In this document: piece by piece, positions 45,106 to 53,792 of the stretch | How the letters are laid out: each line of letters starts with the position of its first letter | Position numbering within the stretch: the stretch's first letter is position 1 | From: Bacteroidales bacterium UBA4116 | GTDB lineage: Bacteria; Bacteroidota; Bacteroidia; Bacteroidales; Tannerellaceae | Length of the DNA stretch: 64,000 bases | Direction of reading: 5' to 3' | Assembly (NCBI GenBank): GCA_002381645.1 | Contig: DFXE01000020.1 | Location: 455,262 to 519,261 of the forward strand | The notes under the pieces: model-generated | Told to the model about the DNA's origin: nothing | Database searches by the model: none | Seen by the model: only the letters and a program-made list of their open reading frames with translations | Position numbers and translations under genes: made by a program

Positions 45106-45540
45106 ATGAAAAAGTTATTATTAATAAGCATTTTAGCAATTACATGCATGTTTACGGCTATAAGCAACGGAAAACAACTGAATGTTTACGAAACGCATCA
45201 GACGGAAGTAACATTACAGGATAAACCTTTATCGGAGATAAAAAAACTTATCAACGGCAGGTGGGAATTGGTAACAGGACAAAACTCCCGTGAACTCAAT
45301 GAATTTGAAAAGACTTTTATCGAATTCAAAGGAGATGATTATGTTTGGATTGAAGACGGTGTTGCTGAAAAGGGAAAACTGAACTGGAGGAAAGCGCCTG
45401 CCGGAAACGGAAATGAAGTTTACATTATGGATGCTTTTTATGCAGAGTTTCCCTCTTATCCCATATCCGTAAAAGGAGATACATTATTTATACAAGACTG
45501 TACGGCGACCGCTTATAAATATACACTTGTTAGAAAATAA
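45106..45540 (+). CDS. Small exported lipocalin-like protein
   Basis: The 144-residue product has a signal peptide (about residues 1-22) and a short beta-rich domain with INGRWELVTGQNSREL, a GxW start typical of lipocalin-like folds, and a closing strand around TAYKYTLVRK. No catalytic motif was seen and the exact family is not recognised. Its ATG directly follows the TAA of the TPR gene, so the two are co-transcribed and probably work together. Confidence 0.6.
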   Translation: MKKLLLISILAITCMFTAISNGKQLNVYETHQTEVTLQDKPLSEIKKLINGRWELVTGQNSRELNEFEKTFIEFKGDDYVWIEDGVAEKGKLNWRKAPAGNGNEVYIMDAFYAEFPSYPISVKGDTLFIQDCTATAYKYTLVRK

Positions 45541-45573
45541 CCCTTTATTCACACAAATATCACGATAAAACCT

Positions 45574-45581
45574 TACTTTTG
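45574..45581 (+). promoter_or_regulatory. Putative -7 promoter element for his genes
   Basis: TACTTTTG followed by C matches TAnnTTTG exactly and lies 26 bases upstream of the hisH ATG. Confidence 0.55.
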
Positions 45582-45607
45582 CGACAGAATTCAACGAAAA
45601 TAAGAAA

Positions 45608-46198
45608 ATGGATATAGCCATTGTAAAATATAATGCCGGTAATATATATTCGGTTGATTATGCTTTAAAACGTTTAGGAATAGTGCCGGTAATCACTGCT
45701 GATCTGGAAACCTTATCTAAAGCCGATAAAGTAATATTCCCGGGTGTTGGTGAGGCCGGTACTACAATGGAGCATCTTCGGAGAACAAAACTCGACCAGG
45801 TAATCCGGGGATTAAAACAACCTGTATTGGGAATTTGCCTGGGAATGCAGCTGATGTGCCGTTTTTCTGAAGAAGGCAATGCGAGCTGCCTTGATATTTT
45901 CAACATAGATGTGAAACGTTTTATATCAAAAAAACATGAAGATAAAATCCCTCATATGGGATGGAATACCATCTCAAGTGTAAACGGAAATCTTTTTAAT
46001 AAAGAGATGGAAGAGCAATTTGTTTATTTTGTGCATAGTTATTATGTGCCTGAGAATGAATATACTGCGGCAACAACAAATTATATCCTTCCATTTAGTG
46101 CGGCATTAAAGAAAGATAATTTTTATGCCACACAATTCCACCCCGAAAAAAGCGGAACAGTAGGAGAACAAATTTTGAAAAACTTTCTTAATATATAA
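45608..46198 (+). CDS. hisH: Imidazole glycerol phosphate synthase, glutamine amidotransferase subunit
   Basis: The 196-residue class I glutaminase supplies ammonia to HisF for ring closure in histidine synthesis. The nucleophile is Cys77 in LGICLGMQLM, with His178 and Glu180 in TQFHPEKSG completing the triad; the oxyanion-region motif FPGVGEAG is present. It is the first of four consecutive his genes (hisH, hisA, hisF, hisIE), with hisA seven bases downstream. Confidence 0.97.
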   Translation: MDIAIVKYNAGNIYSVDYALKRLGIVPVITADLETLSKADKVIFPGVGEAGTTMEHLRRTKLDQVIRGLKQPVLGICLGMQLMCRFSEEGNASCLDIFNIDVKRFISKKHEDKIPHMGWNTISSVNGNLFNKEMEEQFVYFVHSYYVPENEYTAATTNYILPFSAALKKDNFYATQFHPEKSGTVGEQILKNFLNI

Positions 46199-46205
46199 TA
46201 CCCTT

Positions 46206-46925
46206 ATGATTGAACTGATTCCGGCTATTGACCTTATCGACGGCAAATGTGTACGGTTGACAAAGGGCGACTATTCCACAAAAAAGATATATAATGAAGA
46301 TCCGCTGGAAGTCGCCAGGATGTTTGAAGACCATGGTATACGCCGCCTTCATTTAGTTGATCTGGACGGAGCTCGTGCAGGTAAAATAATTAATTACCGT
46401 ATATTGGAGAAAATAGCTACCCGTACATCATTGATCATCGATTTCGGAGGTGGAATCAAACACGAAGATGATCTGGAGATTGCATTTGAAAGTGGTGCGG
46501 AAATGATTACCGGCGGCAGCATTGCTGTGAAGAATCCGGAACAATTTACTTCATGGATCTTAAAATTTGGAAGTGAAAAGATTATCCTCGGTGCCGATGC
46601 AAAAGATAATAAAATTGCAGTAAGCGGCTGGGAAGAAACAACCGATACCGAACTTATTCCTTTCATAAAGGATTATTATGATAAAGGGATCAGGAAAGTA
46701 ATCAGTACGGATATTAGCCGCGACGGTATGCTGGAAGGTCCCTCAGTGGATATGTATAAAGAAATCAGAAAAGAACTGCCGTTTATTTATCTGATTGCAA
46801 GTGGAGGAGTCAGTTCGATTGATGATATTATAAAACTGGAAGAATCAGGAATTCCTGCGGTGATCTTCGGTAAGGCTATTTATGAAGGGCGTATCCCGTT
46901 AAAAGAATTGATCCGCTTCACTTAA
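46206..46925 (+). CDS. hisA: ProFAR isomerase (phosphoribosylformimino-AICAR-P isomerase)
   Basis: The 239-residue TIM barrel carries out the Amadori rearrangement of ProFAR to PRFAR. The first strand holds the catalytic Asp in IPAIDLIDGKCVRLTKGDY; the second Asp is in STDISRDGMLEGPS, and the phosphate-binding loops are FGGGIK and ASGGVSS. It is homologous to HisF, the next gene 13 bases downstream. Confidence 0.97.
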   Translation: MIELIPAIDLIDGKCVRLTKGDYSTKKIYNEDPLEVARMFEDHGIRRLHLVDLDGARAGKIINYRILEKIATRTSLIIDFGGGIKHEDDLEIAFESGAEMITGGSIAVKNPEQFTSWILKFGSEKIILGADAKDNKIAVSGWEETTDTELIPFIKDYYDKGIRKVISTDISRDGMLEGPSVDMYKEIRKELPFIYLIASGGVSSIDDIIKLEESGIPAVIFGKAIYEGRIPLKELIRFT

Positions 46926-46938
46926 AAAAACAATATAT

Positions 46939-47694
46939 ATGCTTGCTAAAAGAATAGTCCCCTGTCTGGATATAAAAGATGGTACAACTGTTAAAGGGAT
47001 CAATTTTGTAAACTTCCGTGATGCAGGCGATCCTGTAGAATTAGGGGCCCAATATAGCCGCGACGGAGCAGATGAGCTGGTATATCTCGACATAACGGCC
47101 TCACATGAAGGCCGTAAGACATTTACCGAACTGGTAAAAAAAGTTGCAGCAAAGATAAATATACCGTTTACAGTTGGAGGCGGTATAAACGAACTAAAGG
47201 ATGTCGAACGTTTACTAAGTGCCGGCGCGGATAAAGTATCAATTAACTCCTCAGCTTTACGTAACCCTTCTTTAATTGAAGAAATTGCAAAGAATTTCGG
47301 AAGTCAGGTATGTGTTGTAGCTATAGACGCCAATTTTGAGAATGGGAATTGGCTGTGTTATCTGAATGGAGGACGTATCCCGACAGATAAATATTTATTT
47401 CAATGGGCGAAAGAAGCTGAGTCATTAGGAGCCGGAGAAATACTATTTACAAGTATGACGCATGACGGAGTGAAAACAGGATATGCCAACGAGGCTCTTG
47501 CTACATTATCCGAATCAGTACATATTCCAATTATAGCATCGGGAGGAGCAGGAAGCAAAGAACATTTCCGCGACGCTTTTATACACGGAAAAGCCGATGC
47601 AGCATTGGCAGCAAGTGTTTTTCATTTCAGGGAAATAAGTATCAGTGATTTAAAAAAATACCTTTCAGCAGAGGGAGTCAGTATTCGATCATAA
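46939..47694 (+). CDS. hisF: Imidazole glycerol phosphate synthase, cyclase subunit
   Basis: The 251-residue TIM barrel uses HisH-derived ammonia to form imidazole glycerol phosphate and AICAR. The start MLAKRIVPCLDIKDGTTVKG has the catalytic Asp; the second Asp is in FTSMTHDGVKTG, with FTVGGGINE and IASGGAGS phosphate loops. It works as a heterodimer with HisH encoded two genes upstream. Confidence 0.98.
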   Translation: MLAKRIVPCLDIKDGTTVKGINFVNFRDAGDPVELGAQYSRDGADELVYLDITASHEGRKTFTELVKKVAAKINIPFTVGGGINELKDVERLLSAGADKVSINSSALRNPSLIEEIAKNFGSQVCVVAIDANFENGNWLCYLNGGRIPTDKYLFQWAKEAESLGAGEILFTSMTHDGVKTGYANEALATLSESVHIPIIASGGAGSKEHFRDAFIHGKADAALAASVFHFREISISDLKKYLSAEGVSIRS

Positions 47695-47706
47695 AGCAAA
47701 ATATAT

Positions 47707-48303
47707 ATGAAGTTAGATTTCGAGAAAACGGGAGGTCTTATCCCTGCGATCATTCAGGATAGCAAAACCGGCAAAGTGCTTATGTTGGGATATATGAATG
47801 AAGAGGCATATACCGCAACAAAAGAATCAGGGAAAGTTACTTTTTTCAGCCGGAGTAAAAACCGATTGTGGATGAAAGGCGAATCAAGCGGAAACACCCT
47901 AACTGTAGAAGAGATCCTCGCTGATTGCGATAAAGATACCTTGCTGATAAAAGCCGTACCGGCCGGTCCGGTATGTCACACCGGCAATGATACCTGTTTT
48001 AAGGAAAAAAATAACGAAGATATTCTGTTTCTCAAATATTTACAGGATTTTATTAAAAAACGCCACCAGGAAATGCCCGAAGGGTCATATACAACCGCCC
48101 TGTTCAATAAGGGAATTAACCGTATGGCTCAAAAAGTAGGAGAAGAAGCAGTCGAAACAGTTATCGAAGCAACAAATGGAACAAATGAAGGTTTATTATA
48201 TGAAGCTTCGGATCTTATATACCATCTGATTGTACTGTTAACAAGTAAAGGATACCGGATTGAAGATCTCGCACGCGAATTAATGAAACGGCATAAAGAA
48301 TAA
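47707..48303 (+). CDS. hisIE: Bifunctional phosphoribosyl-AMP cyclohydrolase/phosphoribosyl-ATP pyrophosphatase
   Basis: The 198-residue fusion catalyses steps 2 and 3 of histidine synthesis. The N-terminal HisI domain has MLGYMNEEAY, WMKGESSGN and the metal-binding DCDKDTLLIKAVPAGPVCHT; the C-terminal HisE domain (about residues 110-198) has YTTALFNKGINRMAQKVGEE and AVETVIEA. It ends the local his cluster. hisG, hisD, hisC and hisB are not in this window. Confidence 0.97.
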   Translation: MKLDFEKTGGLIPAIIQDSKTGKVLMLGYMNEEAYTATKESGKVTFFSRSKNRLWMKGESSGNTLTVEEILADCDKDTLLIKAVPAGPVCHTGNDTCFKEKNNEDILFLKYLQDFIKKRHQEMPEGSYTTALFNKGINRMAQKVGEEAVETVIEATNGTNEGLLYEASDLIYHLIVLLTSKGYRIEDLARELMKRHKE

Positions 48304-48308
48304 TAACA

Positions 48309-48986
48309 ATGAGGGATACGGTTCTTCTGCAATTAGAAAACATTGAAATAAAACGTGATGAAAATATCATTTTACGCGACGCCACCTTGTCGCTTAACAA
48401 TGGTGAATTCCTGTATGTAATCGGTAAAGTAGGCTCTGGCAAGAGTAGTTTGCTTAAATCTTTATATTGCGAAGTTCCATTCAATAGCGGAGAAGCATGG
48501 TTAATGAATTACGACCTGCGCAAAATAAAAAGGAAGGATATACCTTTTCTTCGCCGGAAATTAGGAATAGTATTTCAGGATTTCCAGCTATTAACCGACC
48601 GTACGGTAGTGAAAAACCTCGAATTTGCGCTCAGGGCAACGGGATGGAATAAAAAGAACGAAATAAGAGACCGCATAGATGATGTACTTCACCAGGTAGG
48701 TATGCAAAATAAAGGTTATAAGATGCCTCACGAATTATCCGGAGGAGAACAGCAACGTATCGTTATAGCACGCGCCTTACTTAATGAGCCAAAATTGATC
48801 CTTGCCGACGAACCGACGGGAAATCTCGATCCCGAAACCAGCGCTCAGATCGTTCAGCTATTACATGATATAAGTACAAAAGGAACGGCTGTTATCATGA
48901 CCACTCACAACTATACACTTGTCCATAACTTTCCTGCACGTATAGTGAAGTGCGAGAATGGATGCCTGAGTGATATAGGAGAATAA
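48309..48986 (+). CDS. ftsE: FtsE-like ABC ATPase
   Basis: The 225-residue cytoplasmic ATPase has Walker A VGSGKSSLL, signature ELSGGEQQRIVIARALL and Walker B KLILADEPTGNLDPET, with the FtsE/LolD-like D-loop. The sequence FQDFQLLTDRTVVKNLEFAL supports FtsE, which pairs with FtsX to control peptidoglycan hydrolases at the septum. ftsX is not adjacent, so LolD-type lipoprotein release remains possible. It starts five bases after hisIE and may be co-transcribed with it. Confidence 0.8.
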   Translation: MRDTVLLQLENIEIKRDENIILRDATLSLNNGEFLYVIGKVGSGKSSLLKSLYCEVPFNSGEAWLMNYDLRKIKRKDIPFLRRKLGIVFQDFQLLTDRTVVKNLEFALRATGWNKKNEIRDRIDDVLHQVGMQNKGYKMPHELSGGEQQRIVIARALLNEPKLILADEPTGNLDPETSAQIVQLLHDISTKGTAVIMTTHNYTLVHNFPARIVKCENGCLSDIGE

Positions 48987-48995
48987 TTTTTTATA

Positions 48996-49003
48996 TAACT
49001 TTG
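48996..49003 (+). promoter_or_regulatory. Putative -7 promoter element for lysC
   Basis: TAACTTTG matches TAnnTTTG and lies 42 bases upstream of the lysC ATG. Confidence 0.5.
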
Positions 49004-49045
49004 TAGCGTTTCCTTAAGCAAAAGAACAATTTAATAAAATAAAAA

Positions 49046-50359
49046 ATGAAAGTTTTAAAGTTTGGCGGTACATCTGTGGGTTCAGCACAACGAATGAAAG
49101 ATGTTGCAAAGCTGATCACCAGTAGCCGTAACATTGTTGTTTTATCTGCCATGTCGGGTACGACCAATTCGCTTGTCGAAATTTCCGATTACCTGTACAA
49201 AAAGAATCCTGACGGAGCAAGCGAAATTATTAATAAGCTCGCAATCAAATACTACGAGCATGCGGAAGAACTCTATAGCACTGCCGAATATAAACAGAGA
49301 GCCAAAGAACTTATTGCTCATCATTTTGACTATATACGTACCTTTACAAAAGACCTCTTTACTTTATTTGAAGAAAAGGTGGTTCTGGCTCAAGGAGAAT
49401 TGATCTCGACAGGTATGATGAATCTGTATTTGAACGAGTCGGGGGTAAACTCTGTGCTGCTTCCCGCTTTGGACTATATGCGAACTGATAAAAATGCGGA
49501 ACCTGATCCTGCTTATATAAAGGAAAAGCTTAAAAACCTGCTTCAGGAACATTCCGATGCGGATCTTTATATTACGCAAGGATATATCTGCAGAAATGCA
49601 TACGGTGAAATTGATAATCTCCAGAGAGGGGGAAGCGACTATACAGCCTCACTCATAGGGGCCGCCATCCATGCAGAGGAAATTCAAATCTGGACAGACA
49701 TTGACGGAATGCATAATAACGATCCGCGCTTTGTGGAAAAAACATCACCTGTTCGTCACCTCCATTTTGAAGAAGCGGCAGAGTTGGCTTATTTTGGCGC
49801 AAAAATATTACATCCTACCTGTATACTTCCCGCCAAACTAAATAATATTCCGGTTCGGCTGCTTAATACCATGCAACCGGATGCTCCCGGTACACTCATA
49901 TCCAATTCTACGGAAAAAGGAAAAATTAAAGCAGTAGCTGCAAAAGACAATATAACAGCTATAAAAATAAAGAGTGGCCGGATGTTGCTTGCCACCGGTT
50001 TCCTTCGGAAAGTATTCGAAATATTCGAAAATTACCAGACTCCAATCGATATGGTAACAACTTCGGAAGTTGGCGTATCCTGCACAATAGACAATCGCAA
50101 ACGGCTGGATGAAATCGTAGACGATCTGAAGAAGTACGGAACCGTAACCGTCGACGACGATATGGTGATCGTTTGTGTTGTAGGAGATTTGGAATGGGAT
50201 AATGTTGGCTTTGAAGCAAGTATAGTGAATGCCCTGAAAGATATTCCGGTCAGAATGATTTCTTATGGAGGAAGCAATTATAATGTATCCCTGTTGATAA
50301 AATCCGGAGATAAAAAAAGAGCTTTACAGGCATTAAGCGACCATCTATTCCAAAATTAA
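49046..50359 (+). CDS. lysC: Aspartate kinase (monofunctional)
   Basis: The 437-residue enzyme phosphorylates aspartate, the first step to lysine, threonine and methionine. The N-terminal kinase domain starts MKVLKFGGTSVGSAQ and contains RGGSDYTASLIGAAI and TDIDGMHNNDPRFV. From about residue 305 two ACT domains (ITAIKIKSGRMLLATGF and MVIVCVVGDLEWDN) imply feedback control, probably by lysine given that lysA follows. The length excludes a fused homoserine dehydrogenase. Confidence 0.96.
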   Translation: MKVLKFGGTSVGSAQRMKDVAKLITSSRNIVVLSAMSGTTNSLVEISDYLYKKNPDGASEIINKLAIKYYEHAEELYSTAEYKQRAKELIAHHFDYIRTFTKDLFTLFEEKVVLAQGELISTGMMNLYLNESGVNSVLLPALDYMRTDKNAEPDPAYIKEKLKNLLQEHSDADLYITQGYICRNAYGEIDNLQRGGSDYTASLIGAAIHAEEIQIWTDIDGMHNNDPRFVEKTSPVRHLHFEEAAELAYFGAKILHPTCILPAKLNNIPVRLLNTMQPDAPGTLISNSTEKGKIKAVAAKDNITAIKIKSGRMLLATGFLRKVFEIFENYQTPIDMVTTSEVGVSCTIDNRKRLDEIVDDLKKYGTVTVDDDMVIVCVVGDLEWDNVGFEASIVNALKDIPVRMISYGGSNYNVSLLIKSGDKKRALQALSDHLFQN

Positions 50360-50443
50360 TAAAATATATTGAAATTCCCGGATTAAAAATGTGTATGATG
50401 AACATTATAATTTGTGGAATTATTTTGTAAAAATATTTTTGTC

Positions 50444-51601
50444 ATGTTAAAAGGAAATTTCCCAGTAGAAAAATTTGAAACTTTGCAAACGCCTTTCTAT
50501 TATTACGATGTTGATTTATTAAAAGAAACATTGAATGTAGTCAAGGCCGAAGCAAGTAAATACAATTATCATATACACTATGCAGTAAAAGCCAATGCCG
50601 AGCACCGGATCCTTTCTATCATTTCGGAAAGCGGATTGGGTGCCGATTGTGTAAGCGGAGGTGAAATACAAGCCTCGCTTGATGCAGGATTTCCTGCCGG
50701 TAAGATCGTATTTGCAGGAGTAGGCAAGGCCGATTGGGAAATTAACCTCGGTTTAGATAATGATATCTTTTGCTTCAATGTTGAATCTGCTGCCGAATTA
50801 CAGATAATCAACGAACTGGCAGCAGTTAAAGAAAAAACGGCTCCTATTGCTTTTCGTATCAATCCGGAAGTGGATGCACATACACATGCCAAAATCACTA
50901 CCGGAATGAAAGAAAATAAATTCGGTATTAACCTGGGTCAGCTGAATAACGTATTGGATGATCTCATGATGCTGAAAAACGTGAGATTAATAGGAATACA
51001 TTTCCATATAGGATCGCAAATTACAGATTTATCCTCTTTTCAGAATCTGGCAATACGTGCAAATGAAATACAGGAAGACCTTGAAGCACGTGGAATCCAC
51101 GTTGAAAATATAAACTTCGGAGGCGGTTTGGGAATTGATTACTATCATCCGAACCACTTGCCTATCCCGGCATTCGAAAATTACTTTGCCGTCATACATA
51201 AATTACTGAAGGTACGCCCCGGACAGCAGGTTCATTTTGAACCCGGCCGTTCTATTGTAGCGCAATGCGGTTCATTAATTTCCAAGGTATTATATGTCAA
51301 AGAAGGAGAAACAAAAAATTTCGCCATATTGGATGCCGGATTTACGGAATTAATTCGTCCGGCAATGTATGATGCTTATCACCGCATTGAAAATATATCC
51401 AATGACGATGAAATTGAAATATACGATGTAGTTGGCCCTATATGTGAATCTTCGGATGTTTTTGGCAAAGATATGGAATTAAACAAAGCACATCGCGGAG
51501 ACCTGGTAGCCCTTCGTTCAGCCGGAGCATATGCACAGATTATGGCATCGCAGTATAATTGTCGAAAATTGCCGGTGGCATATTTTTCGGATACAATCTA
51601 A
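50444..51601 (+). CDS. lysA: Diaminopimelate decarboxylase
   Basis: The 385-residue PLP enzyme makes lysine from meso-diaminopimelate. The PLP Lys is in YHIHYAVKANAEHRI; the glycine loop is NFGGGLGIDYY and the C-terminal half has HFEPGRSIVAQCGSLI and VGPICESSDVFGKD (Cys from the partner subunit). The ATG at 50444 (MLKGNFPVEKF) is chosen over a GTG at 50414. The short N-terminus is typical of Bacteroidetes. A TATTTTTG box stands only two bases before this ATG. Confidence 0.95.
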   Translation: MLKGNFPVEKFETLQTPFYYYDVDLLKETLNVVKAEASKYNYHIHYAVKANAEHRILSIISESGLGADCVSGGEIQASLDAGFPAGKIVFAGVGKADWEINLGLDNDIFCFNVESAAELQIINELAAVKEKTAPIAFRINPEVDAHTHAKITTGMKENKFGINLGQLNNVLDDLMMLKNVRLIGIHFHIGSQITDLSSFQNLAIRANEIQEDLEARGIHVENINFGGGLGIDYYHPNHLPIPAFENYFAVIHKLLKVRPGQQVHFEPGRSIVAQCGSLISKVLYVKEGETKNFAILDAGFTELIRPAMYDAYHRIENISNDDEIEIYDVVGPICESSDVFGKDMELNKAHRGDLVALRSAGAYAQIMASQYNCRKLPVAYFSDTI

Positions 51602-51610
51602 ACAACTCTA

Positions 51611-52789
51611 ATGAAATATTTCTTTGCATTCAATAACCTTGAATGGATATTATTAGCCGTTTTGTTCATCCTGTTGTGTATACAAATGCTGTATTACCTG
51701 ATAAGCTATATGCGCCCGTATCGCAAAATGCAGGTTTTCGGCAATAAAAACACTCCAGATCAATATCCGCCTGTATCAGTTATAGTGTATGCAAAGAATG
51801 AATCCTATAACCTGCAAAAACATCTTCCTACACTTTTACAGCAGAATTACCCTTCATACGAAGTCATAGTTATTAACGATGGTTCAACCGATGAAAGTGA
51901 TGATATACTAAAAATATTTGAAAACAGCCATGATAATTTGTATCATACATTTATCCCACAGGAATCAAAATATTTAAGCCGGAGAAAACTATCACTTACT
52001 ATTGGTATTAAAGCAGCAAAAAACGACATTCTACTGTTTACAGAAGCCAATTGCCAGCCGTTAAGTAAAGACTGGATATCTACTATGGTAAGTAATTATA
52101 CAGACCAGACAGATATCGTCCTCGGCTTTTGTGCCTACAGGAAATATAAGGGATTTTTCCACAAACTGGTATCGTACGATAATCTGGTTAACGGCCTGCA
52201 ATATATCTCATCAGCTTTAAAAAATCATCCGTTCAGTGGTAACGGAAGGAATCTATCCTACAGGAAATCACTTTTTTTCGAACATAAAGGATACAGTAAA
52301 TCTCTTAGCCTTCATGCCGGAGACGACGATCTTTTTGTCAATGAAGCTTCCAATCAAACCAATACCCGGGTCGAATATTCACGAAACGGTATAACTGAAA
52401 TGGCTATGATCGACCGTTTTGCCGTATGGAAAGAAATGAAAGTATCCCGTACAGCAACGCAGCATCATTACAAAGGAGGGCGGTTATTTTATTACCGTAC
52501 TGAAAAAATATTATTTATCCTGTTCCTTGCACTAATTATTATATCCGTCATTACAGGTAGTATTATCAATAATCCGGTTCTAATAATAGCCGGCTTATTA
52601 TCCTATTTCGTCTTATTCATAACAAAAGCATTCGTATTACGGAAATCAGCCGCCATGCTTCAACAAAAAATTTTCATCGGCTGGTTACCACTCTTGGAGA
52701 TTGTCCATCCGCTGCTAAATACATATATTTATATTTACCGCCTTTTCAGAGGAAAAAAAGACTATACCTTTACCCTTGGCGGAAAATAA
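51611..52789 (+). CDS. Family 2 glycosyltransferase, membrane-bound
   Basis: The 392-residue protein has an N-terminal transmembrane helix (about residues 12-33), a GT2 GT-A domain with VSVIVYAKNESYNL, VIVINDGSTDESDD, FTEANCQPLSKDW and HAGDDDLFVNEASNQT, and two or three C-terminal transmembrane helices (about 300-360). The layout is like poly-GlcNAc or hyaluronan-type synthases and similar processive or lipid-linked transferases. It starts ten bases after lysA. Donor and acceptor cannot be read from the sequence. Confidence 0.87.
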   Translation: MKYFFAFNNLEWILLAVLFILLCIQMLYYLISYMRPYRKMQVFGNKNTPDQYPPVSVIVYAKNESYNLQKHLPTLLQQNYPSYEVIVINDGSTDESDDILKIFENSHDNLYHTFIPQESKYLSRRKLSLTIGIKAAKNDILLFTEANCQPLSKDWISTMVSNYTDQTDIVLGFCAYRKYKGFFHKLVSYDNLVNGLQYISSALKNHPFSGNGRNLSYRKSLFFEHKGYSKSLSLHAGDDDLFVNEASNQTNTRVEYSRNGITEMAMIDRFAVWKEMKVSRTATQHHYKGGRLFYYRTEKILFILFLALIIISVITGSIINNPVLIIAGLLSYFVLFITKAFVLRKSAAMLQQKIFIGWLPLLEIVHPLLNTYIYIYRLFRGKKDYTFTLGGK

Positions 52790-52960
52790 AATCGAAGCTT
52801 ATAGAACCCTGCATCTTTATTATCAGGGAAACATGCTTCAATGGTTCAGGAAAAATTTACCAACCGGAAAGGTTATCTACCGGAATCATTAAAACAAATG
52901 AATGATTATCTGGAAAAGAATCATCTGATCAGGAAAAAATTTAAGAATAACAAATCATAA
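52776..52960 (+). pseudogene. Small frameshifted reading frame after the glycosyltransferase
   Basis: Overlapping the GT2 stop in the +1 frame, a possible TTG start at 52776 gives ENKIEAYRTLHLYYQGNMLQ before that frame ends in TAA at about 52890. A second frame carries on with KFTNRKGYLPESLKQMNDYL and a Lys-rich end, stopping at 52960. Restoring one G near 52849-52851 would join them into one protein of about 60 residues. It may be a decayed small gene or a sequencing slip at AGGAAAAA. The family is not recognised. Confidence 0.4.
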
Positions 52961-52963
52961 TGT

Positions 52964-52971
52964 TAGATTTG
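52964..52971 (+). promoter_or_regulatory. Putative -7 promoter element for ung
   Basis: TAGATTTG followed by C matches TAnnTTTG and lies 28 bases upstream of the ung ATG. Confidence 0.5.
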
Positions 52972-52999
52972 CATGGTATAATAAATATGAAATAATAAA

Positions 53000-53662
53000 A
53001 TGAAAACCTGGAAAGAATTAATCGAAAAGGAAAGTAAAGAAGATTACTTCATCAAACTAATGGAAAAGGTTGATGAAAGTTACCAAAACGAAACCGTATT
53101 TCCACCTAAAGAAGAAATCTTTTCTTGTTTCGACTTATGCCCATACGATAATGTTAAAGTCGTAATTTTAGGACAAGACCCTTACCATGGAGCAGGTCAG
53201 GCACACGGCCTGAGTTTCTCCGTAAAACCCGGAACAAAAATTCCACCCAGCCTGAAAAATATTTATAAAGAATTGAAAACCGATTTAGGCATCGATGCTC
53301 CCAATCACGGCTATTTGGCATCATGGGCAAAACAAGGTGTATTGATGATGAATACCAGCTGGACTGTCTGCGAAGGAAAAGCAGGAAGCCACAAAAAATT
53401 TGGTTGGGCTAAATTCACCCAGCGAGTATTGGAAACGTTAAACAATTATGATAAATCTATCGTATTTATTCTTTGGGGAAATCACGCTATCGAGGCCGCT
53501 AAAGGAATAAACAATCCAAATCATTTACTTTTAAAAGCACCTCACCCGTCACCTTTAGCAGGAGGCGGTTTTTTTGGAACAAGACCATTTTCGCAAACCA
53601 ACGAATTCCTCGAAAAGACCGGTCGAGGTGTTATTGATTGGAATATTCCAAATAATATATAA
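53000..53662 (+). CDS. ung: Uracil-DNA glycosylase, family 1
   Basis: The 220-residue enzyme removes uracil from DNA to start base-excision repair. The water-activating loop is VVILGQDPYHGAGQAHGLSF (catalytic Asp60); the Leu-intercalation/His motif is APHPSPLAGGGFFGTRPFS (His182). The mid-region WGNHA matches family 1. It has its own promoter and a strong terminator shared with the convergent Skp-like gene. Confidence 0.97.
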   Translation: MKTWKELIEKESKEDYFIKLMEKVDESYQNETVFPPKEEIFSCFDLCPYDNVKVVILGQDPYHGAGQAHGLSFSVKPGTKIPPSLKNIYKELKTDLGIDAPNHGYLASWAKQGVLMMNTSWTVCEGKAGSHKKFGWAKFTQRVLETLNNYDKSIVFILWGNHAIEAAKGINNPNHLLLKAPHPSPLAGGGFFGTRPFSQTNEFLEKTGRGVIDWNIPNNI

Positions 53663-53739
53663 ATCGGATAAAAGAAGAAATTCCGAACTAACAACAACTT
53701 CTACCGTCCGGTTTTGCACATATAAATCCAATACAAAAA

Positions 53740-53767
53740 CTCCGCATTTAATTAATTAAATGCGGAG
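53740..53767. terminator. 28 bp perfect palindrome, bidirectional terminator
   Basis: CTCCGCATTTAATT followed by its exact reverse complement. It lies between the convergent ung and Skp-like genes, with A-rich sequence on the left and T/A-rich on the right, so it can act in both directions. Confidence 0.75.
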
Positions 53768-53792
53768 CCTATATATTACTTAAAATGAAATC

